Source of the DNA: Achromobacter deleyi
GTDB lineage: Bacteria; Pseudomonadota; Gammaproteobacteria; Burkholderiales; Burkholderiaceae_B
Reading direction: 5' to 3'
NCBI RefSeq assembly: GCF_016127315.1
Contig: NZ_CP065997.1
Location: 1,488,001-1,552,000, forward strand
DNA length: 64,000 nucleotides
In this document: piece after piece, positions 33,960 to 42,190 of the stretch
Layout of the letters: each line of letters begins with the position of its first letter
Position numbering within the stretch: position 1 is the first letter of the stretch
The notes under the pieces: generated by a model
The model's input: the letters and a program-made list of their open reading frames with translations, nothing else
Told to the model about the DNA's origin: nothing
Databases searched by the model: none
Position numbers and translations under genes: made by a program

Positions 33960-35309
33960 ATGGCCGCAGAATCCTCTACGCTTGCCAAGGGAAACGCTCT
34001 TGAACGTCGTATATTTGAGCTTTTCAAGACAGAGATTGACGCCGACAGGTTTTGGGCGAAACGGGAGTGTTGCAAAATCTTCTGGAAGAAAGGCTACTTC
34101 TCCAGGGACCGTGGTACCGATATCATCTTTGATGTAGCAATCGAGGTGTATCTCCCTGGAGCGCAAGATTATTCCTGCCTTGTGTTAATTGAGTGCAAGA
34201 ACTACCAACACCCTGTTCCAGTAGACGATGTGGAGGAATTTTTCACGAAAGTCCAACAGGTTGCAGCCGCTAAGGGTAAAGCAGTGGTCGCCTCCACTGC
34301 TGCGTTTCAATCTGGAGCGCGTGAATTCGCAAGGTCGAAAGGTATAGGCCTTATGCGCTACTTTGGTCCAGAAGACTTCAAGTGGGAACTCAAGCGATCG
34401 CCTTCTGCATCTGCACAATCAGGGGCACTCGCGAGCAGTGATTTGATAGGCTCTGCACTCTCTGCTGATAGCTTCCAAAGCTTGGCATTCGACCTCTATT
34501 TGCAGTCACCTATACAAGAGACGAACTCTTTATGGAGTTTTTTAGAAGACTTAGTGGTTGATGTTCTCGGTAGCGAACTGGCCCGTCAGGTGGCCAACCG
34601 GCGAAGCGCGTTGAATAGCCGCGTTCCCTTCTATGACAAGGACGACTTAGAGAATAAGGCTACTAATATTCTCGCCGAGCTGGACTATTCCCGAGGAGCA
34701 GTGAATCTCGATTTATTGTGCGAACTCGAAGGCATCCGCTCCGGTTTGAAAGTGGAGAGGAATATACCCATGCCAGTCTCGGCCACGAATGCTCCGATTC
34801 TGGGTCGAATAACTTTTGATCCACCTGTTATTCAGATCTACGCAGCCAACTCTCGCCACTTCGCACGAGACCGCTTCACTCTCGCACACGAACTTTCACA
34901 CCACTTGCTGAATCACGGGCGTTTTCTTGTTCGAGAGTCGTGTGACGACAGCGATTTTTCGCTGGAGCGTTCCCTCGCAGTTGAGGGCGTCGATATCGCC
35001 CGCATGGAGTTTCAGGCCAATCTCTTGGCAGCCAGCTTGCTAATGCCCAGAAATCAGTTTACGTATGACTTTGGCTGCTTTTTACAAGCACTTGATATTC
35101 CGAATAGGGGTTTTGGACAACTGTATGTTGACAACCAACCCTGCAACCTGAGGCACTTTGACGCGGTGACTGGCGGGCTCATGCAAAAATACGGCGTTTC
35201 CCGACAGGCAGCGAAAATTCGATTGGAATCGCTGGGACTGCTGACGGATGCTAGAGAACTATTTGGCTGCCGTTCTGCTCAGTCTATTTTGGCCGGTTCG
35301 CGTGATTAG
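33960..35309 (+). CDS. Mrr-like nuclease fused to an ImmA/IrrE metalloprotease
   Basis: 449 residues from ATG 33960 (a TTG three bases earlier is also in frame). Residues 8-145 are an Mrr-type PD-(D/E)XK nuclease: RGTDIIFDVAIEVY (Asp54), LVLIECKNY (Glu79, Lys81), then the Mrr helix-strand VVASTAAFQSGAREFARSKGIGLMRY. After a helical linker, residues about 225-440 are an ImmA/IrrE zinc protease: FTLAHELSHHLLNHG (His310, Glu311, His314) and the third ligand helix MEFQANLLAASLLMP (Glu350). All catalytic residues of both domains are present. Mrr domains cut DNA, often modified DNA; ImmA/IrrE proteases cleave repressors after damage or infection. Joining the two suggests a protein that senses and cuts foreign DNA and releases a switch. 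It is divergent from the ATPase pair. Confidence 0.85.
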   Translation: MAAESSTLAKGNALERRIFELFKTEIDADRFWAKRECCKIFWKKGYFSRDRGTDIIFDVAIEVYLPGAQDYSCLVLIECKNYQHPVPVDDVEEFFTKVQQVAAAKGKAVVASTAAFQSGAREFARSKGIGLMRYFGPEDFKWELKRSPSASAQSGALASSDLIGSALSADSFQSLAFDLYLQSPIQETNSLWSFLEDLVVDVLGSELARQVANRRSALNSRVPFYDKDDLENKATNILAELDYSRGAVNLDLLCELEGIRSGLKVERNIPMPVSATNAPILGRITFDPPVIQIYAANSRHFARDRFTLAHELSHHLLNHGRFLVRESCDDSDFSLERSLAVEGVDIARMEFQANLLAASLLMPRNQFTYDFGCFLQALDIPNRGFGQLYVDNQPCNLRHFDAVTGGLMQKYGVSRQAAKIRLESLGLLTDARELFGCRSAQSILAGSRD

Positions 35310-35320
35310 TCGCGAACCGG
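35293..35320 (+). terminator. Intrinsic terminator overlapping the stop codon of the fusion gene
   Basis: CCGGTTCGCG (35293-35302) and CGCGAACCGG (35311-35320) form a perfect 10-bp stem with an 8-base loop. The TAG stop codon (35307-35309) lies within the loop. A T-rich stretch follows. Confidence 0.7.
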
Positions 35321-35367
35321 TAGTACTTTCTTCCATCTCGAATTTTAGGTCAATTGTGCATGCTCCG

Positions 35368-36180
35368 CTACCGCAAGAATCGATATGCCCCTCCGGTTAT
35401 GAGCCAATACGCTACTACGAGAGCGCCGACCATAAAGCTAAGATGTTTGAGGCTTCCGTATGACCGCGTTCGAACAGCTACGGCAATCCACCAGTGACTT
35501 GAAGAACCTGCGGCTATTTTTGATAATGCCAGATAGTGAACGATTCGCACTAACGCAGATATGGAGCATATAACAACAAGGCAAAATCCTAACAATATCC
35601 AGACCATCCAACGCCAATATTCCGGACTAACCGCCTTCAAAAAGTCAAAAGCGGCCGAGAAAATATGACTAAGCCTATCGGAATTCGCATTAAACGAATT
35701 TTGCGCATATCTAATAACATCTGGATGAATAGCGTCAAAGGCCATGCCAATTAGAACAAAGCAAGCTGCCGCAATCATGGACGAGAATATCGCCAGCAAC
35801 CACCATTGAATTGAACGTACCCAACCGTTCAGCGCTCCAAGCATCGCTGACGTCAAACCGAATACCAAGGTGGCCGCATTCAAGAGTTGAATACCGTCCG
35901 TCAGCGCGGGCAAAAGCGCAACAAAGAGAAAAGCTATCAAGACCCCGGCAATCATTGCCCCAAATGCGAATCCGTTGTCGGACTTGCCTTGTTCACGGAG
36001 AACAGTGGAGCGGAATTCGTAAATATTTACCGGAAGTGGCACCGCCAAACGATTTTCACTTTTGGCGCTTCCGCCACCAAATCCTTGAAACAAGAATGCA
36101 GCTACAACCCCTGCTATGGGACCACCGACGTACGCTTCAAAATGAGAGTCCCCAAGCACCTCGATAAATCTATCAAGCAT
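35368..36180 (-). CDS. Multi-pass membrane protein of unknown function (island)
   Basis: 270 residues with five or six hydrophobic segments: GGPIAGVVAAFLFQGFGGG, AFGAMIAGVLIAFLFVALLP, LLNAATLVFGLTSAMLGAL, WWLLAIFSSMIAAACFVLIGMAF, MVWILLGFCLVVICSISALV and LSFMVGALVVAYWLITGG. No recognised domain. GC is low like the neighbouring island genes, and its stop is 58 bases from the stop of the fusion gene (convergent). It may be a membrane effector of the island or an unrelated passenger. Confidence 0.7.
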   Translation of the reverse strand: MLDRFIEVLGDSHFEAYVGGPIAGVVAAFLFQGFGGGSAKSENRLAVPLPVNIYEFRSTVLREQGKSDNGFAFGAMIAGVLIAFLFVALLPALTDGIQLLNAATLVFGLTSAMLGALNGWVRSIQWWLLAIFSSMIAAACFVLIGMAFDAIHPDVIRYAQNSFNANSDRLSHIFSAAFDFLKAVSPEYWRWMVWILLGFCLVVICSISALVRIVHYLALSKIAAGSSSHWWIAVAVRTRSYGSLKHLSFMVGALVVAYWLITGGAYRFLR

Positions 36181-36315
36181 ATGATATAACTCTAGAAATT
36201 TTAAGAATAGGCGCTGTTAGTAAACGGCAGGTAACACCAGCTTCTTAAGCACTTCTAGGTACAGGCAAATATCTTTGCCATCTCGGGTTAGCAGCTCAAG
36301 ACAACAATATGAAAA

Positions 36316-36348
36316 GAACAAAGGCCGCAGGATATGCGGCCTTTGTTC
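36316..36348 (-). terminator. Intrinsic terminator of the aminotransferase remnant
   Basis: GAACAAAGGCCGCA (36316-36329) pairs perfectly with TGCGGCCTTTGTTC (36335-36348), a 14-bp stem with a 5-base loop. On the minus strand it is followed by TTTTC. It ends the broken aminotransferase copy that follows, showing that the duplicated piece kept its terminator. Confidence 0.8.
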
Positions 36349-36369
36349 TTTACTGCCCGACGGCTCGGA

Positions 36370-37116
36370 TCAACCTTTGCGCACCAGCGCAATCAACCCA
36401 TCCAACTGCGTAAGCATCGTATCGATTTCGTCCGCCGTCACATTCAACGCCGGCATGAAGCGCAGCAGATTGCCGCGCGGCGCATTCAGCAACAACCCAT
36501 TCGGCGTCAGATTCCGCGCAGCCTCGACAATCGCCGGACCATCATCCCGATCCATCACCAGCGCACGCAGCAGGCCCATCCCGCGCTCGCCCTTCATGCC
36601 GTACTTGGCCGACAGAGCCAGCAGGCCTTCGGACAGTTGCTTGGCGCGCGCATTCACCGCTTCCATGAAGCCCGGCGCAGCCAGCGCATCAAACACCGCC
36701 ACGCCCACAGCCGCCATCAACGGATTCCCGTTATACGTGCCCCCCTGGTCCCCATGCGAGAACACGCAAACTTCCTGACGCGCCAACAACGCAGCCAACG
36801 GCACCCCACCACCAATCCCCTTGGCCAGCGTCATGATGTCCGGCACCACGTCGGATTGCTGATAGGCGAACAGGGTAACCGTACGCCCCATCCCCGTCTG
36901 CACTTCATCAACAATGAACAGCAGCTTGTGCTCATCCGCCAGCTTGCGCAGGCCCTGCATGAATTCCTTCGTCGCCGGGATGACGCCGGCTTCGCCCTGG
37001 ACCGGTTCGAGCATGATGGCCACGGTCTGGTCGTCGATCAGCTTGCGCACCGATTCCAGATCATTGATCTCGGCCTTCGGGAAACCCTCCACCTGCGGCG
37101 CGAACATCTTGTCCCA
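36370..37116 (-). pseudogene. 3' fragment of an aminotransferase gene (copy of 45770-46963)
   Basis: The last ~249 codons of the intact gene are present and in frame: DEVQTGMGRT, LAKGIGGGVPLAALLA and the C-terminal PRGNLLRFMPALNV. Homology stops abruptly at 37116, after GTCCCA, where the intact gene continues (46516). The N-terminal PLP-phosphate-binding half is absent. Many silent differences from the intact copy show it is not a recent exact duplication. One coding change turns GMGRTGT into GMGRTVT. It is non-functional as an enzyme. Confidence 0.88.
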
Positions 37117-37270
37117 AGGAGGTCTCCCAAGGCCACTTCCCTCACGAACACCTTGCCGTACCGTTTGCTGACAGAGTCCCTGGCCGCCGCCCCTTCCTGC
37201 CCCAAGCCTTAACCGGCGACTGCCCCAGCCCCCACACCAACCAGCGCCCCTCCCCACTCATGCTATAAAA

Positions 37271-37289
37271 TTGAGAATAATTCTTATTT
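37271..37289 (+). promoter_or_regulatory. Fur-like box ahead of the cassette 2 sigma gene
   Basis: TTGAGAATAATTCTTATTT, with the perfect core AGAAT-A-ATTCT, in an AT-rich patch inside GC-rich DNA. It lies 46-64 bases before the GTG start of the sigma gene. The match to the Fur pattern is by eye. Confidence 0.65.
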
Positions 37290-37334
37290 TATAAACAGGG
37301 TCCAATCGGGGCCACCAGGCACAGGACGAAGAAC

Positions 37335-37853
37335 GTGGCCGCCTCGGAGTTCACGCAACAACAAGAGATCAAGGTGCTGTACGCCAACCATCACGGCTGG
37401 CTGCGCAATTGGCTGCGCCGCCGGCTGGGCGATGCGTTCGATGCGGCCGATCTGGCGCACGACACCTATCTGCGCGTGATGCGCTCGGGTCGTATCCCGC
37501 CCGTGGATGAATCGCGCCGTCACCTGACCCAGATCGCCAACGGGCTGGTCATTGATTTGTACCGGCGTCGCCAGATCGAGGCGGCGTGCATGGAGGTGCT
37601 GGCGCAGGAGCCTTCGCACCAGGAGTTTTCTGAAGAAGCGCGTGCGTTGGCGGTGGAGGCGCTGGTGGAGATTGATGCCATCCTGCGCAGCCTGCATCCC
37701 AATGTCCGCACGGCGCTGCTGCTGTGCAAGATAGATGGCATGAACTACCGCGATATCGCGGCGCAGCTGAAGGTGTCGGTGTCGTCGGTGGAGAAGTACA
37801 TTGCCGCCGGTTTGCTGTCGTGTCATCAGGCCATGCTGGGCCTGGCACGTTGA
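37335..37853 (+). CDS. FecI-type ECF sigma factor (cassette 2)
   Basis: 172 residues from GTG 37335, the usual length. Region 2: AFDAADLAHDTYLRVMRSG. Region 4: MNYRDIAAQLKVSVSSVEKYIAAGLL. Its stop overlaps the start of the FecR gene by one base (TGATG), so they are coupled. It should activate the receptor gene at 38961 upon ferric-siderophore signalling. Confidence 0.93.
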   Translation: MAASEFTQQQEIKVLYANHHGWLRNWLRRRLGDAFDAADLAHDTYLRVMRSGRIPPVDESRRHLTQIANGLVIDLYRRRQIEAACMEVLAQEPSHQEFSEEARALAVEALVEIDAILRSLHPNVRTALLLCKIDGMNYRDIAAQLKVSVSSVEKYIAAGLLSCHQAMLGLAR

Positions 37854-38881
37854 TGCAGCCCCGCGCCATGCCCGCATCGAGCCAGGACACTTTTTCCAGA
37901 CCGTTGGACGCCGATATCTTGCGGCAGGCCAGCGTATGGATGGCGCGCATGTGGGCGCCGGACGTCAGCGAGGAAGACCGGCGCGCCTGTACGCAGTGGC
38001 GCGCACAGCACCCGGACCACGAACAGGCTTGGGCCGAGCTTCAGTTTTTCGAGCGCAGGCTGCAAGGCGTGCCGCCGGCGATGGCTCGGCGCGCGCTCCA
38101 TGAGCCGGTGGGCCGGGGCCGGAACGGCCGGCGCCAGGCGCTGAAGCTGCTGGGAGCCGGGCTCGTGGCCGGGGGCATCGCCTACAAGGCGGGTGGGGTG
38201 GAGGCGTGGTGGATCGCCGTGGCTGACCACAGCACGGGCGTGGGCGAGATCCGCTCCGTCGCGTTGCCGGACGGTACGCAGGTCACCATGGACAATGCGT
38301 CGGCCATCGACTTGCGGTTCACCGCCGAGGAACGGCGGCTTGTTTTGCGGGCCGGAGCGATACGGGTTACGACCGCGCCCGACCCCTCGGGGCGCAATCG
38401 GCCGTTTCTGGTGCAGGGCCGCGACGGCACGGTGCAGGCGTTGGGCACGCGCTTCACGCTGCGGCAGGACGACGAGGCGTCGCGGGTGTCGGTGTTTGAG
38501 GGCGCGGTGGAATTGCGGCCACGCCTCGCGCCTGATGCAAAGGTCCGAATAGACGCGGGCCAGGAAGCCGCGTTTTCGGCCGACAGGGTGTATGCGGCCG
38601 AGGCCGCGCCCGCCAATGCGGAGGCATGGACGCGCGGCGTGCTGGTCGCCGACGGCATGCGGGTGGGCGACTTCGTCGCCGAGCTCGCGCGTTACCGGCG
38701 CGGTTGGCTGCGCTGCGATCCCGAGGTGGCCGATCTGAAGGTGAGCGGCATCTTCTCTTTGCTGGATACGGATCGGGCTCTGCATAACCTGACCTTGGGG
38801 CCGCCCGTCGAGGTCGTCTACCGAAGCCGCTTCTGGGTCACGGTCCAGGCGCGGGCAAAGCCGGCCGCGAATATTTTTTGA
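37853..38881 (+). CDS. FecR-family regulator (cassette 2)
   Basis: 342 residues from ATG 37853 (TGATG overlap with the sigma stop). It has an N-terminal DUF4880 region (RACTQWRAQHPDHEQAWAELQ), one membrane segment near ALKLLGAGLVAGGIAYKAG, the periplasmic FecR domain (GEIRSVALPDGTQVTMDNAS, VQALGTRFTLRQDD) and a C-terminal RGWLRCDPEVADLKVSGIF segment that mirrors the STN fold. It couples the receptor to the ECF sigma factor. Confidence 0.92.
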   Translation: MQPRAMPASSQDTFSRPLDADILRQASVWMARMWAPDVSEEDRRACTQWRAQHPDHEQAWAELQFFERRLQGVPPAMARRALHEPVGRGRNGRRQALKLLGAGLVAGGIAYKAGGVEAWWIAVADHSTGVGEIRSVALPDGTQVTMDNASAIDLRFTAEERRLVLRAGAIRVTTAPDPSGRNRPFLVQGRDGTVQALGTRFTLRQDDEASRVSVFEGAVELRPRLAPDAKVRIDAGQEAAFSADRVYAAEAAPANAEAWTRGVLVADGMRVGDFVAELARYRRGWLRCDPEVADLKVSGIFSLLDTDRALHNLTLGPPVEVVYRSRFWVTVQARAKPAANIF

Positions 38882-38960
38882 TGGGCATTGAGGATTGGGG
38901 GTCTGCCGTTCGGGATACCTGGTGAAGCAACACCAGACTTCCTACATCAAAGGTCCCTCC

Positions 38961-41453
38961 ATGCCACATCCCCATCCGCCGCGGCCGCGCCGCGCACACC
39001 TGCGCGCCTCTGTCTTTCCTCCGGCCGGGCCGATCGGCGCGGCCGTGCGCGCGGCGTTGTTCATCAGCCTGGCGGCCAGCCCCCTGATCCTGGTCGCCCC
39101 GCCTGCCCACGCCCAGGCGCAGCCCGTGGCCCGCTATGGCGTGAATATTCCCGCCGGCCCCTTGGGCCAGGCGCTTATCGCCTTCGCCAATGCCGTCGGC
39201 GTGGAACTGTCGATGGACACGGGCCAGCTCAGCGGGAAGAACAGCCAGGGTCTGCAGGGCCAGTACACCGTGCAGGCCGGCTTTGCCGCCCTGCTGAACG
39301 GCCAGGGGTTCCAGGCGGTGCGCACCGCCAACGGCAGCTATGCGCTCGCACGGATTCCCGACCCGGCGCAAGGAGTCCTGCTGCCGGTGGTCACCGTCCA
39401 GGGCGACCCGGACGCGGACCCCGCGCTAACCGAAGGCACGGGATCGTATACGACGCGTGCGATGAGCACCGCCACCGGCCTGGCCCTTTCGCCGCGGGAA
39501 ACGCCGCAGTCCGTGTCGATCGTGACGCGGCAGCAGATCGAAGATCGCAACATCAAATCCCTGGCCGAAGCGCTGCGCGCGACGACGGGCATGGCCGAAA
39601 GCGCCTACGATACCGAGCGGTCGTCGTTCAGCTACCGGGGGTTCTCGGTCGAGAATTACCTGTACGACGGCGTGCCGACCACGTTCTCTTCGCCGTATGC
39701 GGCGGGCGAGTCAGACCTCGATTCCGTCATCTATGACCGGATCGAGGTGGTGCGCGGCGCGACGGGGCTGATGACCGGAGCGGGCAACCCGTCCGCCGCC
39801 ATCAACCTGGTGCGCAAGCGCGCACTGAGCGACAAAGTGGAAGGGGAGATCACGGCTTCCGCCGGATCGTGGGACAACTATCGCACCACCATCGACATCG
39901 CCACGCCGTTCAACAAGGAAGCGACCGTACGCGGCCGTTTTGTCGCCGCCGGCCAGATGGGCAACTCCTTCCTGGACAACCACGAGAAGAAGAAGGGCGT
40001 GCTCTTCGGCACGGTGGAAGCCGACCTGACCGACAGGACATTGCTGCGCGCGGGCGCGGACTACCAGGTGAACCGGCCGAAGGCGTCCACGTGGGGCGGC
40101 GCCCTGGGGACAGGGTGGTTCAGCAACGGCGAAGCCATCGATTGGCCACGCTCTTTCAACGGCGCACCGAAATGGTCGCAATGGAACAGCACCACGCAAT
40201 CGCAGTTCATCAGCCTGGACCACCGCTTCCAGAATGGCTGGAAAGGCCAGGTGGGCTATGCCCGCAGTAAGCAGGAGTACGACGCCAAACTCGGCATGAG
40301 CAAGGGCGGGCAGATCGATAAGGATACGTGGACCTCGCCTCCCGGCACGATCTATTCGAACTGGTTCGAAGGCTACCGCAGCCAGGATTCCGTGAACGCG
40401 AAATTGGACGGGGATTTCGACCTGTTCGGCCGCAAGCACGAATTCATGGTTGGCAGCTCGGGCACTTGGCAGCGCAACAAGGGAACGGTGAGGTTGCCTG
40501 TCGAGCAAGAAGAGTACAGCGGCAGCATCCTGGAATGGAACGGGAATTATCCGGAGCCGCACTGGGGGGAACGGGAGTCCGAGCTGAGCAGCCGCACGCG
40601 GCAGATCGGTCTGTATGCAGCCGGCCGGTTCTCGCTCGCGGATCCGCTGAAGGTCATCGTGGGCGCCCGCTACACAAGCTGGAACAACAGCCTCACGCGC
40701 ACATTCGACGTCGTCTCGCCCTACGCCGGGATCGTGCTGGACGTGTCCCGCGACGTGTCCCTGTACGCAAGCTATACGGATATCTTCCAGCCGCAGGACT
40801 ACCAGGACAGCAGCGGCGCCTACCTGGACCCCGTGCGAGGGAAGAATTACGAGGCGGGCATCAAGAGCGCGTTCTTCGACAACCGCCTGAACGCCTCGCT
40901 GTCGGTCTTTCACACAAAGCAGGATAACGTCGCGGAGGCCGACCTAGACAACCTCGTCCCGGGTTCGGCGGCGCAGGCGTATCGCGCGGTGAATGGCACG
41001 CAAAGCAACGGGTTCGAGATCGAGCTGTCGGGCCAAGTGCTGCCGGGCTGGAACATCCAGGCAGGCTACGCGCACTTCAACCTGGTAGGACCGGACGGCG
41101 CAAAACTGAATACCGCCTTGCCTCGGAATACCTTCAACCTGTTTACGACATATGCCTTTTCCGGCGCTTTGCGGAACCTGACGGTAGGCGGCGGCGTGCG
41201 GTGGCAGAGCGGTTCGTGGGCAACGGTGTGGGGTGCGGACGGCAGCGGCCCGTTCGTGCAGCGCCGCGCGGACCTCCCCAGCTACGCGATCGCCAATCTG
41301 ATGGCGCGCTATGCGTTCACGCCGCAGACCGCCTTGCAGCTCAACGTCAACAATCTGTTCGACAAGAAATACTATTCGCAGGTGAACTTCTACAGCACCC
41401 GGAACTACGGCGATCCCCGCAACTTCATGGTGACGCTGTCCCACAAGTTCTAG
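38961..41453 (+). CDS. TonB-dependent siderophore receptor with STN domain (cassette 2)
   Basis: 830 residues from ATG 38961, with AAAGG about 8 bases upstream. Signal peptide at residues 1-51 (ends PAHA). STN domain at about 58-125 (VNIPAGPLGQALIAFANAVGVEL). The plug has SPRETPQSVSIVTRQQIED, typical of FhuE/FpvA/FoxA-type hydroxamate receptors. The barrel ends VNNLFDKKYYSQ with a C-terminal Phe. It imports a ferric siderophore and signals to the adjacent FecR/FecI pair. Confidence 0.93.
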   Translation: MPHPHPPRPRRAHLRASVFPPAGPIGAAVRAALFISLAASPLILVAPPAHAQAQPVARYGVNIPAGPLGQALIAFANAVGVELSMDTGQLSGKNSQGLQGQYTVQAGFAALLNGQGFQAVRTANGSYALARIPDPAQGVLLPVVTVQGDPDADPALTEGTGSYTTRAMSTATGLALSPRETPQSVSIVTRQQIEDRNIKSLAEALRATTGMAESAYDTERSSFSYRGFSVENYLYDGVPTTFSSPYAAGESDLDSVIYDRIEVVRGATGLMTGAGNPSAAINLVRKRALSDKVEGEITASAGSWDNYRTTIDIATPFNKEATVRGRFVAAGQMGNSFLDNHEKKKGVLFGTVEADLTDRTLLRAGADYQVNRPKASTWGGALGTGWFSNGEAIDWPRSFNGAPKWSQWNSTTQSQFISLDHRFQNGWKGQVGYARSKQEYDAKLGMSKGGQIDKDTWTSPPGTIYSNWFEGYRSQDSVNAKLDGDFDLFGRKHEFMVGSSGTWQRNKGTVRLPVEQEEYSGSILEWNGNYPEPHWGERESELSSRTRQIGLYAAGRFSLADPLKVIVGARYTSWNNSLTRTFDVVSPYAGIVLDVSRDVSLYASYTDIFQPQDYQDSSGAYLDPVRGKNYEAGIKSAFFDNRLNASLSVFHTKQDNVAEADLDNLVPGSAAQAYRAVNGTQSNGFEIELSGQVLPGWNIQAGYAHFNLVGPDGAKLNTALPRNTFNLFTTYAFSGALRNLTVGGGVRWQSGSWATVWGADGSGPFVQRRADLPSYAIANLMARYAFTPQTALQLNVNNLFDKKYYSQVNFYSTRNYGDPRNFMVTLSHKF

Positions 41454-41486
41454 GGAGGCGGCCGCGATAGCGCAAGCGCGCGCCCG

Positions 41487-41650
41487 TCATCCTGTACTTG
41501 GCCGACAGCGCCAGCAGGCCTTCGGACAGTTGCTTGGCGCGGGCATTAACCGATTCCAGGAAGCCCGGCGCGGCCAGCGCATCCAACACCGCCCCCCCAC
41601 AGCCGCCATCAACGGATTCCCGTTATACCTGTCACCCCGGTCGCCATGCG
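41487..41650 (-). pseudogene. Internal fragment of the aminotransferase gene
   Basis: 164 bases homologous to 45994-46158 of the intact gene. It carries a 1-base deletion in the CCGCCCCCCCAC stretch near 41608, so it is frameshifted as well as truncated at both ends. Its right edge (41650) lies immediately before the Fur-like box of the third cassette. Confidence 0.88.
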
Positions 41651-41653
41651 ATA

Positions 41654-41672
41654 ATTGATAACGATTCCCATT
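41654..41672 (+). promoter_or_regulatory. Fur-like box ahead of the cassette 3 sigma gene
   Basis: ATTGATAACGATTCCCATT, 18-36 bases before the GTG start of the sigma gene. It resembles the GATAATGATAATCATTATC Fur consensus and the box before cassette 1 (15 of 19 positions). Confidence 0.7.
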
Positions 41673-41689
41673 AATTCATAGCGCAAGCC

Positions 41690-42190
41690 GTGGACTCGAC
41701 ACGCGATAGCCGGTTTTCCACCATTTACAAGAACGACCATCCCTGGCTGGAGCGGCGGTTGCGCAACGGTTTGCGCAACCGCGAAGACGCAGAGGATGTG
41801 GCGGGCGAGACGTTTACGCAGTTGCTGTGCCTGCCGGCGCTGGACCAATTGAACGAGCCGCGGGCGATGCTGATCACGATCGCCCGGCGCATTACGTGGC
41901 GGCTGTGGCGGCGGCGCGAGCTGGAGCAAGCCTGGCTGGAGATGTTGCGCTTGCAGCCGGAACCGCTGGAGCCGTCGGCCGAGGAACGGGTACAGACGTT
42001 GCACTCGTTGCAGAGGCTCGACACGGCGCTGGACGGGCTGTCCTCCAAGGCCAGGATGGCGTTTCTGTATAGCCAGCTCGATGGCATGACCCATGTGGAG
42101 ATCGCCGCGCGCCTGGACGTATCGCCGACCATGGTGCGCAAGTACATCATGCAGGCTTTGCGCCGTTGCTGCGAGGTGTTTGGGCTATGA
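41690..42190 (+). CDS. FecI-type ECF sigma factor (cassette 3)
   Basis: 166 residues from GTG 41690. Region 2: NREDAEDVAGETFTQLLCL. Region 4: MTHVEIAARLDVSPTMVRKYIMQAL. Its stop overlaps the FecR start (ATGA at 42187). No good Shine-Dalgarno is seen, so GTG 41690 is chosen on length and family alignment. It controls the receptor gene at 43215. Confidence 0.92.
   Translation: MDSTRDSRFSTIYKNDHPWLERRLRNGLRNREDAEDVAGETFTQLLCLPALDQLNEPRAMLITIARRITWRLWRRRELEQAWLEMLRLQPEPLEPSAEERVQTLHSLQRLDTALDGLSSKARMAFLYSQLDGMTHVEIAARLDVSPTMVRKYIMQALRRCCEVFGL

Noticed and set aside
37117..37270. Possible insertion-sequence remnant between the aminotransferase fragment and the cassette 2 Fur box
   Set aside because: No inverted repeats, no transposase-like frame and no target-site duplication could be seen.
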